Of a DNA stretch of 64,000 nt, positions 48,562-58,345 are shown in pieces. This stretch comes from Mastigias papua (Eukaryota; Cnidaria; Scyphozoa; Rhizostomeae; Mastigiidae): contig OZ025283.1 of NCBI GenBank assembly GCA_964019165.1, positions 689,501 through 753,500 on the forward strand. Direction: 5' to 3'. A program made the position numbers and the translations under genes. Each line of letters starts with the position of its first letter. The stretch's first letter is position 1. The notes under the pieces were generated by a model. The model did not search any database and was not told the origin of the DNA. It was given only the letters and a program-made list of their open reading frames with translations.

Positions 48562-50300
48562 AGTGTAAGGACACCAACATATCACAGGAATAATACCAAG
48601 AACAGTTAGGAAATAAAATGTACACACTATACACATCTCTGTACAGCTGTGTTAAGACATTTTCTGGCTACTGGCAATGAGACTGAAACACACAGAACAG
48701 TGGCTTCCTTGACTGAACTGAGGGGGAACGCAACATTTTTATTACAGTTATATTACCGAAAATAAAATCTTAACAATAAGTCACATTTATAACTAAAAAC
48801 GTAGACCCAAAAGACTTCATCAATGCCCAAATTCAGCATTTCATATAGCAAAATTCATAAGCAAACATACAGATTTCGTATCTCCTTTACGCACCCATTA
48901 ACTTCAAGGTATAAACAGCACTCCAGCAATGAATACGATAGTAAACATTTCATACCACTATTGTAAAAGAACCAAGACAATCTAGAGAATAAAATCAATC
49001 TGATCGGAGAGGAAGTGTCATGGCGAAATGCCCCCGAGCGAAGCTAGAGGAATCTCGCTCAAAATACTGACATAATGTGTCTAATGAAACATGTAAAGTA
49101 GACAGATAAATTACAGGCAATCTGACAACACACCTTATTACATGAAAAAACGACTTACCCGGTAGTAGAAGGACGACAGTTCGCTTAAATTCACCCACCA
49201 AGAGAAAGTAACATAAAACATGGTGGAGAGGAACTGTCATGGTGGAAAGCCCCCGAGGGAAGCTATTGTAATCTCCCGGTTACTATTGAATGTAAGTGTT
49301 GAAAATACTATAGAACGTGCGCCCAGAGGACAGGAGAAAGACAGGCAATCTGAAATCTACTGTTATAGCATTAGAAAATGACTCACCTGGTAGCAGAACC
49401 ACAAAATGTTCCTCAACTACCAACTGGACAATTAGTAGCATTCAAACCATGTCCGAACTGAGAGTTTCACGTTCGGTTTATCCTATTTAAAAGGGATGAA
49501 AAACAACTAAACATTGACCCAATACACAAAGGAATGCAGTATGAAACATCAGTTAAATGTGTTAGTACAACTTACCAGTTAAAGCATTGCGATTTGCGAC
49601 CAGAATCGAAGGAATGGAGAAGAACTGTCATGGCGAGAATGCCCCAGAGGGAAGCTGTTCCAATCTGCCTACAAAGAGAGGTAAATACAGGACTCAAATC
49701 GCCCATAAATCCCATCTGACAGGCAAAAATACTATAATTTCATGAAATAAAACATGGCAATACGTAAATCGAATCTAGAGACAGCAATGAAGCGACGACT
49801 TGGTTGCTCAAATGTCATGGCGAATAACACACGCGAGGGAGGGCATGGGAAAGTGCTTCGATACGTGAAACAAATCATTTAAAACAGCAGAAAAACGCAG
49901 GCAATCGATCAAGACACTATAACTCAACTAAAGTAGAGCATTTAGGGAGGAAAAATAGCTACTAACCTGGTAGAAACCAACGGAATTCATCTAGCAACAA
50001 CAGTCAACCAGCTACCGATAGAACATGCCTTGTACTAAGAGCAGTGCCTTCCGTGCGGACGAATACAATGGAGGACAAAAGAGGACAGACAAAGCCAGTA
50101 AAATCATGATAGAGAAACTGAGATATCTCCTCGAACCTTGAAGATACAGACTTGAAAATCAAGAAAGCACCATAACTCACCAGTTTCAACTACTATCATA
50201 ATTCTCAGGCACATCCAGAGAGAGCCCTAGAAAAAGAAGTCATAACAGTGGAGGGTGCCGGTCCTTTTGATGTAAACAATTGGCGAGCTCATTTGCATCG
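48562..50300 (-). repeat. Minus-strand module array, U4
   Basis: Copy of 35571-37309 at +12,991, with modules at 49017, 49235, 49626 and 49813. Confidence 0.55.
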
Positions 50301-51501
50301 TGGCATTTTAGTATATAGAGAAGGAAGTTTCATATTACTGCCATTTATATGGAAGAATCTTTGAAAGTAGTTAGCTTTACTCTCGTTCAACAACACAACA
50401 AAACAATGTCTGAATGCCTTATAAAGTACCTTTGATGCATCATTATTCTGTTTCTTAAGGTTATGCAATATTCTGTGCCTTATGTGCATGAGTTTGAGAA
50501 TGGTTGGTTGCCATTTCTCTACCATATCAAGAAGTCTGACAAAATGAATGCCTGAAGGAACTATGCACAACTGAAGAAGACTAGGCCGACCAAAACAGTT
50601 TGATCCCAGGGGTGAGCGACTGGTTACCAAGGTACCAAATGTCACGGGTTTCATTAGGTAAGTGTAATAACCAACACAAAAAATAAACACTATCCTGGTA
50701 CAAATCTATCAAAAATGTGTAGAACGAATTTTGCACAACTGTGCATGACAAAGAAATTGATTTGTACCATTTGAACATAGAATAAAACGTATTCAATGGT
50801 CTCAAGCCTTAAGAGAGTGGCAGTTGAAACCTGGCAAAACATTGTCTTTTCAGACGAATGTCAGTTTGACTGTCAGATGATAGAAAAATGATGAGAGTTT
50901 GGAGAAAAACCATTGAAAGTCAGAATCCACAATAGGTTTGACCTTACTTCTCACACTCTACATTGGTCATGTTTTGGGATCCATTGGGTGCTGTTCCTGA
51001 CAGAAAATCCATGCAGATAAGTATGTGGAACTATTGCAGGACACCTTGTTTCAAGGAACAAAGGCAATGTGGAAAGAACAGAAAGCCACAGAATGCCAGA
51101 AGGCAGAGCCCCAACCTCAAAATAAGTGAGGATGTGTGGTAGCGCATGAAAACCAAATACTTGCAGATGCACAAGGTCCTCCAAAGTCAAAGCAAGAGCT
51201 CATGGAAAGAGGTTTTGAAGAACGGAGAAAAATCACAATGTTTTCCATAAGACACCTTTATGCATCCATTCCAAAGCAACTCCACAACATATTAATTTGA
51301 TTTACCAGTCATTTCACTTGTTACTGTAGAACTGTCAAAATCAAAAGGTATATTATAGGCATGGCTTCATTGAGTTAGCCTTGTTATTCACAAGCCCATT
51401 GACAGACAAAACACAGGTTAATCAGACAACAATAAAAGTTACTGTTGTCATCTGGCATTTATTGTTGTCAAAGATGTTGCAATACTTTTGTACACCTAGT
51501 G
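50301..51501 (+). pseudogene. Tc1/mariner-type transposase remnant, U4/U5 boundary
   Basis: Copy of the 37310-38510 remnant at +12,991, with the same breaks. Not functional. Confidence 0.6.
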
Positions 51502-52975
51502 TTGTTTTGCATAGGATGGGCAAAGAAAGTTGCAATGCTTTCTTATGTCACTTCAACCATGCAAGGTAGTGTAGGGTACCTGCTACGTGGTTTGTAATCT
51601 CAGAGTAGAGTTGCCTATGGGACAGCTGATATTGTGTTATGACACAATCTTTAGTACTTCTAATGACAAACTACCAAATACTTGCTAAAGGACACTTGCA
51701 CCTTCAGTTGTAAATTTATTTTCTCTCTTCAAATGTTGAATCATTCAGACCTAGTGGAAATCTCTGAACTTCATCATCAGAGTTGTTGATTTAATATTTA
51801 ACCTTCAACTGTGCCTAGTGTTAGTCTTTCATTAGATCCACAGCTGTGTCCAGATAGTCTGACATTAGAACATGCCTTGAGCAAGCAGATGGTTGGTGAT
51901 ACTTTCTTCGTTAAAATCACTAGGGTGTATATTCTGTACCCACAGATCAAGTACCTCTTGTCCTTGAGTTTCAGGGAACCGAGATTTGAAAAAATCTATC
52001 AGTAGAATGTCATAGCAAGGTACGGCAGGAAAAACAAGAAGGGAATGAGCAAGTTCAGGACTTATATTGTTTACATGCTTTAAGGTGGTTTTTCATCAAA
52101 TAACAAACTATTGCCCTGTTCGTGTTACATGAAAACCTAGCAGGGTTTTGTTTTACGGAGGGGTCATGCTAAAACTTGACTAGCAACTGGCAAATAATCC
52201 ACAAGCACTTAAGAGTATTTCTACATATTCTAGGTCTAGCCCTCAAGAGGTATGCCTTTTCACTGAGATCTTCAACGAAGTGCTTCAGTACTCCCTCGCA
52301 CAGTGGGCACGAACCAATAGAGAGTTTCAGAAACACTACGCAAGGACCTACTACGCCTCAGGGGAGACTAGGTCCCAGCGCATTTTTGGGGATTCCTCCG
52401 ATTGCTGTGGTGTAGTAGATGGTTTCACTACTTGCGACTGGCCTATGTCACATCATAGTGATATCCAAGATTTCAAGGTACGTAATATATATTATTTCTT
52501 ATCATACTGATATCATTATTCCAGTCTGTCACCTATTATGGTAACAAACTGTAACTAACTGCTGATATTTGTTGTCTTGTCTTAAAAGAACACTGTCAAC
52601 AAGGAGAATAGAGAAGATGGCCTCGACCAGCACCTCCGAAACAACAGTTGAAGCCCACAAAAGAATACTGATGTTTGTATTTTAGTGACATTACCAGACA
52701 CAAGTAACATGTACTTATTTGGATATTTTTGATGAACCCATTCGACCTTGAGGAGTGTTTGAGAGTATCTAAGTCGGCTTCAGAGTATTCGTATGAAGAG
52801 ACAGTTTTGTTTCATTTATATCCCATTTGGCCTTGTCATATATTGAGGAATGTACTTTGACATGTAATATCCTCATGAAAATACCAGTTTTGCTAACCAA
52901 AGAGTTGTATTTACTTCTATAAATTCTTCATCACCGATTTGCCATAATGGTAAATCAAGGTACGTATATTTTAAC
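50869..52975 (+). repeat. Array unit U5, truncated
   Basis: It follows U4 at the 12,991 period through the Tc1 remnant, common spacer, RING-H2 C-terminal half and most of the inverted-repeat element. Similarity stops after TACGTATATTTTAACA at about 52975, and the next sequence is unrelated to the array. It carries a few private changes near its end (for example AACACTGTCAAC for AACACCTTCAAC near 52590), so it has diverged more there than U3 from U4. Confidence 0.85.
52169..52318 (-). pseudogene. RING-H2 ORF, C-terminal half, U5 copy
   Basis: Retains CPLC. Its partner half is lost because U5 ends inside the inverted-repeat element (52319-52975). Confidence 0.55.
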
Positions 52976-53522
52976 AGTATATTTTGTAGTTTTAGATTTG
53001 CCTATTAATCCATGGAGCAGTATGGTCTTGAACCAGTACGTATATGAATGGGCTAAACTGCATCAAGTGTTTTACGGAGCCCTAAACATCCATCTGACAG
53101 TCGTTTCAGCTGCTACACTGATTTGTACAATCAATGCAATAACACAGCATGTAGATGATGAAACAACGAAAGACGGAACAAATAGGGGCACAAAACCAAT
53201 GTTACTGAACATGACGTAACAACAATAAGAAAAATAAAACTAGTACTCTAACACTTTCTCATTTTGATAATATTGAATTCATTTGTTTGAATTATAACAT
53301 TTGACTTGGGAGCACTAGGTTTAATTGTGTGCAACCCAGAGAAAAAGCAATTATCAAGTTGAACAGTAGGACTAGTGTAGCCCCTGTATACATTTCTCCC
53401 CAATGTGACATTACGTACTGTAAATGCTGCCATTCATTCTAAGTTCCCATTCTGTGACAGTACTTAGTAGAGTAAAGTGAACTCGTACATTATTCCAAGT
53501 AAAGGTAACCTACAATGAAAGA
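52976..53522. other. Sequence beyond the array, nothing recognised
   Basis: Starts where U5 breaks off. It holds two short open frames without domain or intron signals. Confidence 0.4.
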
Positions 53523-53589
53523 ATGACTGAATGCCTTGCTATGGACAGCAAGTGCATATGCCTATGGAGAAGACCATGGAAAGAACATA

Positions 53590-53729
53590 GAAGTGTCAGT
53601 AGTCTATTTGATGGTGGAAGTCAGAAGAGTTACATAGAGGAAGACCTGAAAAAAAGATTAGCACTGAAGGCTGAGAAAACAGAATGCATAGTCAGTAACA
53701 ACAACGACAATAATAGTGACATAATATGA
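53590..53729 (+). pseudogene. BEL/Pao retrotransposon protease scrap
   Basis: Within a 68-codon frame starting at 53523, the stretch SSLFDGGSQKSYIEEDLKKR matches the start of the aspartic protease domain of BEL/Pao elements, which usually reads LLDSGSQRSYI. Here the catalytic D-S/T-G is D-G-G. The remainder of the frame degenerates into AAC/AAT repeats (SNNNDNNSD). No RT, integrase or LTR was found around it. Confidence 0.4.
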
Positions 53730-54248
53730 TACATAGCAACATCATCAGTTTCAGACACACGCTGGCTCTTGGATTTCACGCATATGTACTAGAGGTCATC
53801 TGCATGTGAATAGGTAAATAGGTGCACTGGTAACACAACATAACAGTACTTGTTACACAATTTTATAGATGCAGACTACTTGATCAATCTGTGTTAAATA
53901 GAAAGTAAATATCCTCTATTCAACATAACAAAGAAATGTAAAAGGCAACATAATTCCTAGATGATGACCTGTTGTTCACTATGTGGCACAACTTCAGTAT
54001 TAACAAGTCCACAGGTTACATAATGTCGTAGATAGTGACTACATGTATAGACAAAAGTACCATTTCCCAATAGATTGGGTATGTAGAAGTGCATTTAGTA
54101 ACTATCGAGGAATTAGAATGTGTTGGGTGGAATGTCTTAGTTTCTACTCGAGAGTTTGTAGTACAGACGGGATTTGTTGCAATATACGGATCCAAATTAT
54201 ATTTTTGTAACTAGCTAGATACTGGGATATCACAAATTATATGACTTA
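53730..54248. other. No feature recognised
   Basis: AT-rich, no frames of note. It ends at the left terminus of the second complete-ended Harbinger element. Confidence 0.4.
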
Positions 54249-54463
54249 GGCTGCGTTCAGACTGATTGCTAGTAAAAGATTGTTGGCGGCTATTTGCGAG
54301 TTTGCGCGTAATCCCCTACTTTCCTGTTCAGACTGGGCGTGTGTAAATGCTTGTTCTGTGGAGGAAATCCAAAAGGAAATGACAGAACTGAATTCGTAAA
54401 ATTTGTCCCAATACACATTTATTTAAAAATACCAATGCTACAAGTGACGTTTAGTATTCCAAA

Positions 54464-56484
54464 ATGTATCGTTTGGGCCTCGCAGAAAATCCGTATTTAA
54501 ATCGTCACAATAGATTGCGTTGTCGAGAGCATAGAAAAGTTGGTGTACACCCTATAAATCGGGATAGAGAGCAACTTGGAGAGTACCATCATCTGTTCCA
54601 GCAAATAAACCACGATGAATAGAAGTTTTATCAATATACCAGAATGAAAAAATGAACCTTTGACATAATCTTGGAAGCTGTATCGCCGCATTTGCAGAAG
54701 CAGACTACTAACTTTAGACAGCCGATTTCCCCAGAAGAAAGACTTGTTATAACGCTCAGGTAAGATTAAAAACAATTTTCATATATAACTCTGATTATAG
54801 AACAAGGAGTATTGTCACTGGTATATATAAGAATTGTATTTAGTTCAGCCAGGGTCGATAGATATCTCCAATCATGCTGCTGTTGTCTTCTTTCTGAGTT
54901 GAGCACAACTCCAAACTGTCATCTTGTCCAAGAAACACACCTTCATGCAAAACTTCTTGAACGAATTGTCACGCTAGTCTTCTTTTCCTCAGGTACTCTA
55001 CGCAGTAATGGCAACAAGCTAAGCAAGAAATGTCTATCAGCATCATTGTCTTCAGCTTCTCTCCGCTGGTTGTCTTCGATTAGAAGCTGCACTTTCTCCC
55101 TCTCAATCTCCACTTTCTCTTTTTCAATTGCCACGAGATCTACATTACTAATGTCTGGCTCAGATCTCTTTCTTTTATTTTTTTGTTTTGAAGTAGAGCT
55201 AAGTATTTGAAAACTAGGCTCATTTTCTACTTCTTTATTGTTTGCGGATTCCAAGGCGCAGGTCTCTCCTTCTTTACTAAAAAATTGCCCGCATGGCATT
55301 GGAGAGCAACTCTCACTTCTAGGCTCTGTTAAAGAACACGGGCTGACTAAAGTACTAGACATTCTATGCCCCATCATCGAGTCTCGTAGAAAAAACATCA
55401 TTTTAAATATGGCCATTTCGATAAATAGTGTTCCATGGGTAGTCCTGCATCACCAGATTTTCCAAGGGGTACCTGTTTCAATTCGAGTCGGAAATTGTCA
55501 CGAAGAGACTTCCATTTCTTTTTTACAACATCAACTAAAAGTGTAAGAATCTTATATAAGATTTCTATAAAATATCATTATTTCATGATAGGTTTATGGC
55601 AACTGGTGAGTCATATCATTCTGTGGCATTTCACTTCAGAGTTGGAACTTCCACCGTATCTATGATACTTGAAGACACAACCCGGATCATATGGACAACA
55701 GTACAGGCACGCTATATGCCATTTCCAACGAAGGAATTAATCAAGAAATGTGAACAGCAGTTCAATGAAAAGTGGAATTTCCCTAATTGCTTTGGGTGTG
55801 TAGATGGAAAACATGTTAGGATCAAAAACCCAGCTCATGCCGGTTCCATGTTTCATAATTACAAACAACATTTTTCACTTGTTTTACAAGGCCTAGCAGA
55901 TGCAAACTGTAAATTTATAGCAATAGATGTAGGGGCTTATGGGAGACAAAGTGATGGTGGAATCTTCCGTGAATCAAGTTTGGGGGTGTGCTTACAAAAT
56001 GGAACGTTAAATATTCCTGCTTCTAAACATCTTCCTAGCTCAAACATTTTATTACCGTATGTAATTCTGGGCGATGAAGCATACCCCCCTTTCATCATAT
56101 CTCATGCGACCTTTTCCAAGACAGGATTTAAACGAGGAAAAAAAATATGTAAGTATAGACTTTCACGAGCTCGCCGGTGTGTAGAATGTGCATTTGGAAT
56201 TTTACGGTCAAAATGGAGGGTTTTGGTACAGAACTGGAAACTAACGTGGAAAACTCTGAGAAAATGGTAAAGCTGCTTGCTTACTACCTAATATAATTAT
56301 TGAAGAGGAAGGTATTCATTTGGACGATTTAAATGAAAAGTTAGTATTTGTGGAAGAACATCAAGGCAATGAACTCCATGCAAATCGTGGAACAAATACA
56401 AGTATACAAATAAGAAACGCATTTACATCATATTTTTTGAGTCCAGAGGGAGAAGTACCTTGGCAAAGAAATGTTATTTCATAG
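54464..56484 (+). pseudogene. Harbinger transposase pseudogene, two exons
   Basis: Exon 1 is 54464-54759. It begins MYRLGLAENPY and includes VHPINRDREQLGEYHHLF and QTTNFRQPISPEERL, the N-terminal region of DDE_Tnp_4 proteins. It ends CTCAG|GTAAGA. Exon 2 starts at 55592 after a TAG|G acceptor, and the reading frame joins exactly (TLR then FMATGESYHSVAF). Catalytic region: CVDGKHV (first Asp), GRQSDGGIF (second), LGDEAYP, RRCVECAFG (Glu). The C terminus (RNAFTSYFLSPEGEVPWQ) ends at 56484. Breaks: TAG at 54620-54622, TGA at 54653-54655, and a frameshift between about 56230 and 56285. The gene is therefore dead although its active-site residues remain. Confidence 0.88.
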
Positions 56485-56743
56485 AGATTATTGCCTCTAT
56501 TGTTGTCTCATTTTCTGTATTTTTCTATAATACAATATCACAACAGAATATTCTGATATATGCGTACCACTCGTTAATATATAAATTTTCTCACGGAACT
56601 TCTCCGAATACTCGACCAACGTACGTTATAATTGCAACAGACCAGTATTTCTTTATTAAGTCTCGATTGCAATGTTTTGTATCCCTATGATCCCAAATAG
56701 CAGGTCTTTGCTCAATTTCGGTGATGAGAAGCTCAAAATCCAC
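54943..56743 (-). pseudogene. MADF-BESS partner pseudogene, two exons, interlocked with the transposase
   Basis: Exon 1 (about 56595-56743, minus) gives the first half of MADF: DFELLITEIEQRPAIWDHRD, then KKYWSVAI, with a GTGAGA donor. Exon 2 (54943-55534, minus, after TTTTAG) gives the second half: VKKKWKSLRDNFRLELKQ, then KWPYLK. After a one-base frameshift near 55410 the reading resumes as MMFFLRDSM. A coiled coil (KEKVEIEREKVQLLIEDN) and a BESS motif (FLLSLLPLLRRVPEEKK) follow near the end. MADF binds DNA and BESS mediates protein contacts. The splice phase is off by one and no ATG opens exon 1 (GTG stands there), so the gene is broken. Its intron holds transposase exon 2, and its own exon 2 lies within the transposase intron. 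Confidence 0.8.
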
Positions 56744-56928
56744 TTCTTGTTCTCGCTAGTTCTTGCTAGCAACAGATCTGTCAGGGAACCCACACGTTTG
56801 CTAGCGTAAACTCGCCAATATCTGCTGACGCAATTTTTGCTAATCTGAACACCCGCGGTGTGACCTATTGCGGTTTCTTACTAGTGCGTATACGCACTAG
56901 TACAGGATTGTTCAGTCTGAACGCAGCC

Positions 56929-58100
56929 TAAGGCTCAGTTACTTAAAGTGGAGTTTTTCTCGGTTGAAGTGAAATATCGATAATGAATCTTGAGAACCCT
57001 AATAAAATAAACCTAACTTGGTAACTGATGATTAGAGAAATAGTATAAGTTGGAAAACTTTCTGTAGTAAATGACTTGCTGTAGAATACATATATAGTAT
57101 TGAAAATTTGCGCATGATGTTACTTTGAAAAAATAAATAAGTGAACTGAAGACAGTAGTGGAACAAAGCATGGTTACAAGTCTGTTTCTTGCATTTCAAT
57201 ATTGTTCTCATTGTCCTTACAGGCATCTAGCACTGTATTGAAATCAGTTGGAATGTCTATGTTGTCACAATTGCAGGCAATGTCTTGGGGTTCATTTTGA
57301 ATGTTTTCAACGGTTACCTTATCTTAATCAGTAGTTTGATTTATTTCAGGGATCACTGTTTCATTGTTATGTATATTCTCGTTAATTGAGTTCAATGCTT
57401 GGAAAATCGAATGTAGCAGTGCGATTGGTTGGGTTTTCAGCTACTGTTACATTATTGACTGCATTGTGTCCGATGTCCTTATCAATAGAATTCATTGGTT
57501 CTTCTAGCTGATGGTCAGGACTGTTCGGCTCGTCTATTTCTTCATCGTCAAAAATGAAGTCATCATCTAAACTGTGGTCAAATTGTGCCTTGTCCACTAT
57601 TTGGTCTATCTGTTGTTGAAGTTCAGATTGTGTTGATATTAGTTTTCACATGTCTTTTCTCAATACTTGTATGTTATGGACACCCTGTGACTCATTTACT
57701 TAACCATGTTTTAACATTTTATTATTCAGTTGTTATTTGTGTATCAGCTCGAGAGCACGTGATTTCTATGTGTTCCATTCTAACTTTGAAAATATAATAG
57801 TATGCACTGTGTAGCCTGATGGAAAGAAACTACTGTCTTGTGAAATAGCTCCTTTGACATTTCCGGCTGTCTTCAAGTTTTCTTTATTTGAGCTCCTAAC
57901 TTGTGTACATTTACTCGTACATTAATAAGTGGCTCCATTGTAAAACAGCACTGACAGTTCTCTACCTTGATAAAAAATAAACCCTTATGTGTACATGCGT
58001 TTGAATTAGGTGGACTACTAAGGACATGCAAAAGATTTACAAGCTAAACACAACATCATGTTGCAATATATCATTAGAATCCACAAAGCCAATAGAGTGA
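56929..58100. other. Non-coding with one acidic ORF (57382-57597, minus)
   Basis: The minus strand holds a 71-codon acidic frame (MDKAQFDHSLDDDFIFDDEE...). A similar acidic reading continues in another frame to about 57176, with a frameshift and one stop between them. I recognise no family. It may be the acidic tail of a transposon protein. The rest shows nothing. It ends at the AGTGA duplication of the gypsy element. Confidence 0.35.
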
Positions 58101-58262
58101 TGTTATATTCTTATTTTGTTGTGAGGTTAGGCCAATTAAACAACTGCGCTAACGTGAATCACACTCTAAGTGTAAAAGCATACATACAGGAACTAACTTG
58201 ATAGTCCAAAATGTCATTGATTTGTATTGTTCCTAATCTCCTTCGAAGCCTAAAACATTACA
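58101..58262 (-). repeat. 3' LTR of the gypsy element
   Basis: Differs from the 5' LTR at AATTAAAC/CTTAAAC, AAGTGTAAAA/AATTTTAAAA, CTTGAT/CTCGAT and CGAAGCC/CGCAGCC. A weak purine-rich tract (AAGATAAGAG) stands just upstream of it on the minus strand. Confidence 0.9.
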
Positions 58263-58345
58263 TCACTCTTATCTTAAAAAAAAAGTAATAAAACAAAACT
58301 GTCCTGTCAGTGTACTAGAGAAGAATCAACTGGATTTCCAAAATG

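Larger units (their letters stand above)
37878..50868 (+). repeat. Array unit U4 (near-identical copy of U3)
   Basis: Every ORF and repeat in U3 recurs here at +12,991 with only scattered substitutions (for example ISLYF versus IRLYF in the small frame at 29011/42002, and TTAA-AC versus TTGA-AC near 29970/42961). A 13-G run at 33122-33134 recurs at the matching place. The identity implies a very recent duplication or an assembly duplication. Confidence 0.9.
3826..52975 (+). repeat. Tandem array of five related units
   Basis: The same sequence series returns five times in the same orientation: Tc1/mariner remnant, common spacer, split RING-H2 ORF, AT-rich block. The right part of U1 matches U2 at an offset of 9,755. 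U3, U4 and U5 repeat at 12,991 with only scattered differences. The junction between U1 and U2 and that between U2 and U3 have the same sequence (ACTTACTGTCAGATG). The U3/U4 and U4/U5 junctions differ, because they keep about 570 bases more of the Tc1 remnant. The units differ further by private insertions and by one large replacement: about 28608-31745 and further sequence in U3 versus about 12251-13627 in U1. The array ends at about 52975, where U5 breaks off. Confidence 0.9.
54249..56928 (+). mobile_element. Decayed PIF/Harbinger DNA transposon, 2,680 bases
   Basis: The termini are perfect inverted repeats of at least 17 bases: GGCTGCGTTCAGACTGA at the left and TCAGTCTGAACGCAGCC at the right. 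The flanks are TTA on the left and TAA on the right. This is either a TWA duplication with one change or a 2-base TA. A 24-base perfect palindrome lies just inside the right end (56879-56902). It carries a broken transposase (+) and a broken MADF-BESS gene (-) that interlock. Confidence 0.88.

Noticed and set aside
3826..52975. CRISPR-like or prokaryotic defence array
   Set aside because: The repeats are kilobases long with introns and eukaryotic transposons. There are no short regularly spaced repeats and no cas genes.
54246..56931. Exact TWA duplication for the second Harbinger element
   Set aside because: The flanks are TTA and TAA. One change or a 2-base TA duplication are both possible, so no exact duplication is claimed.
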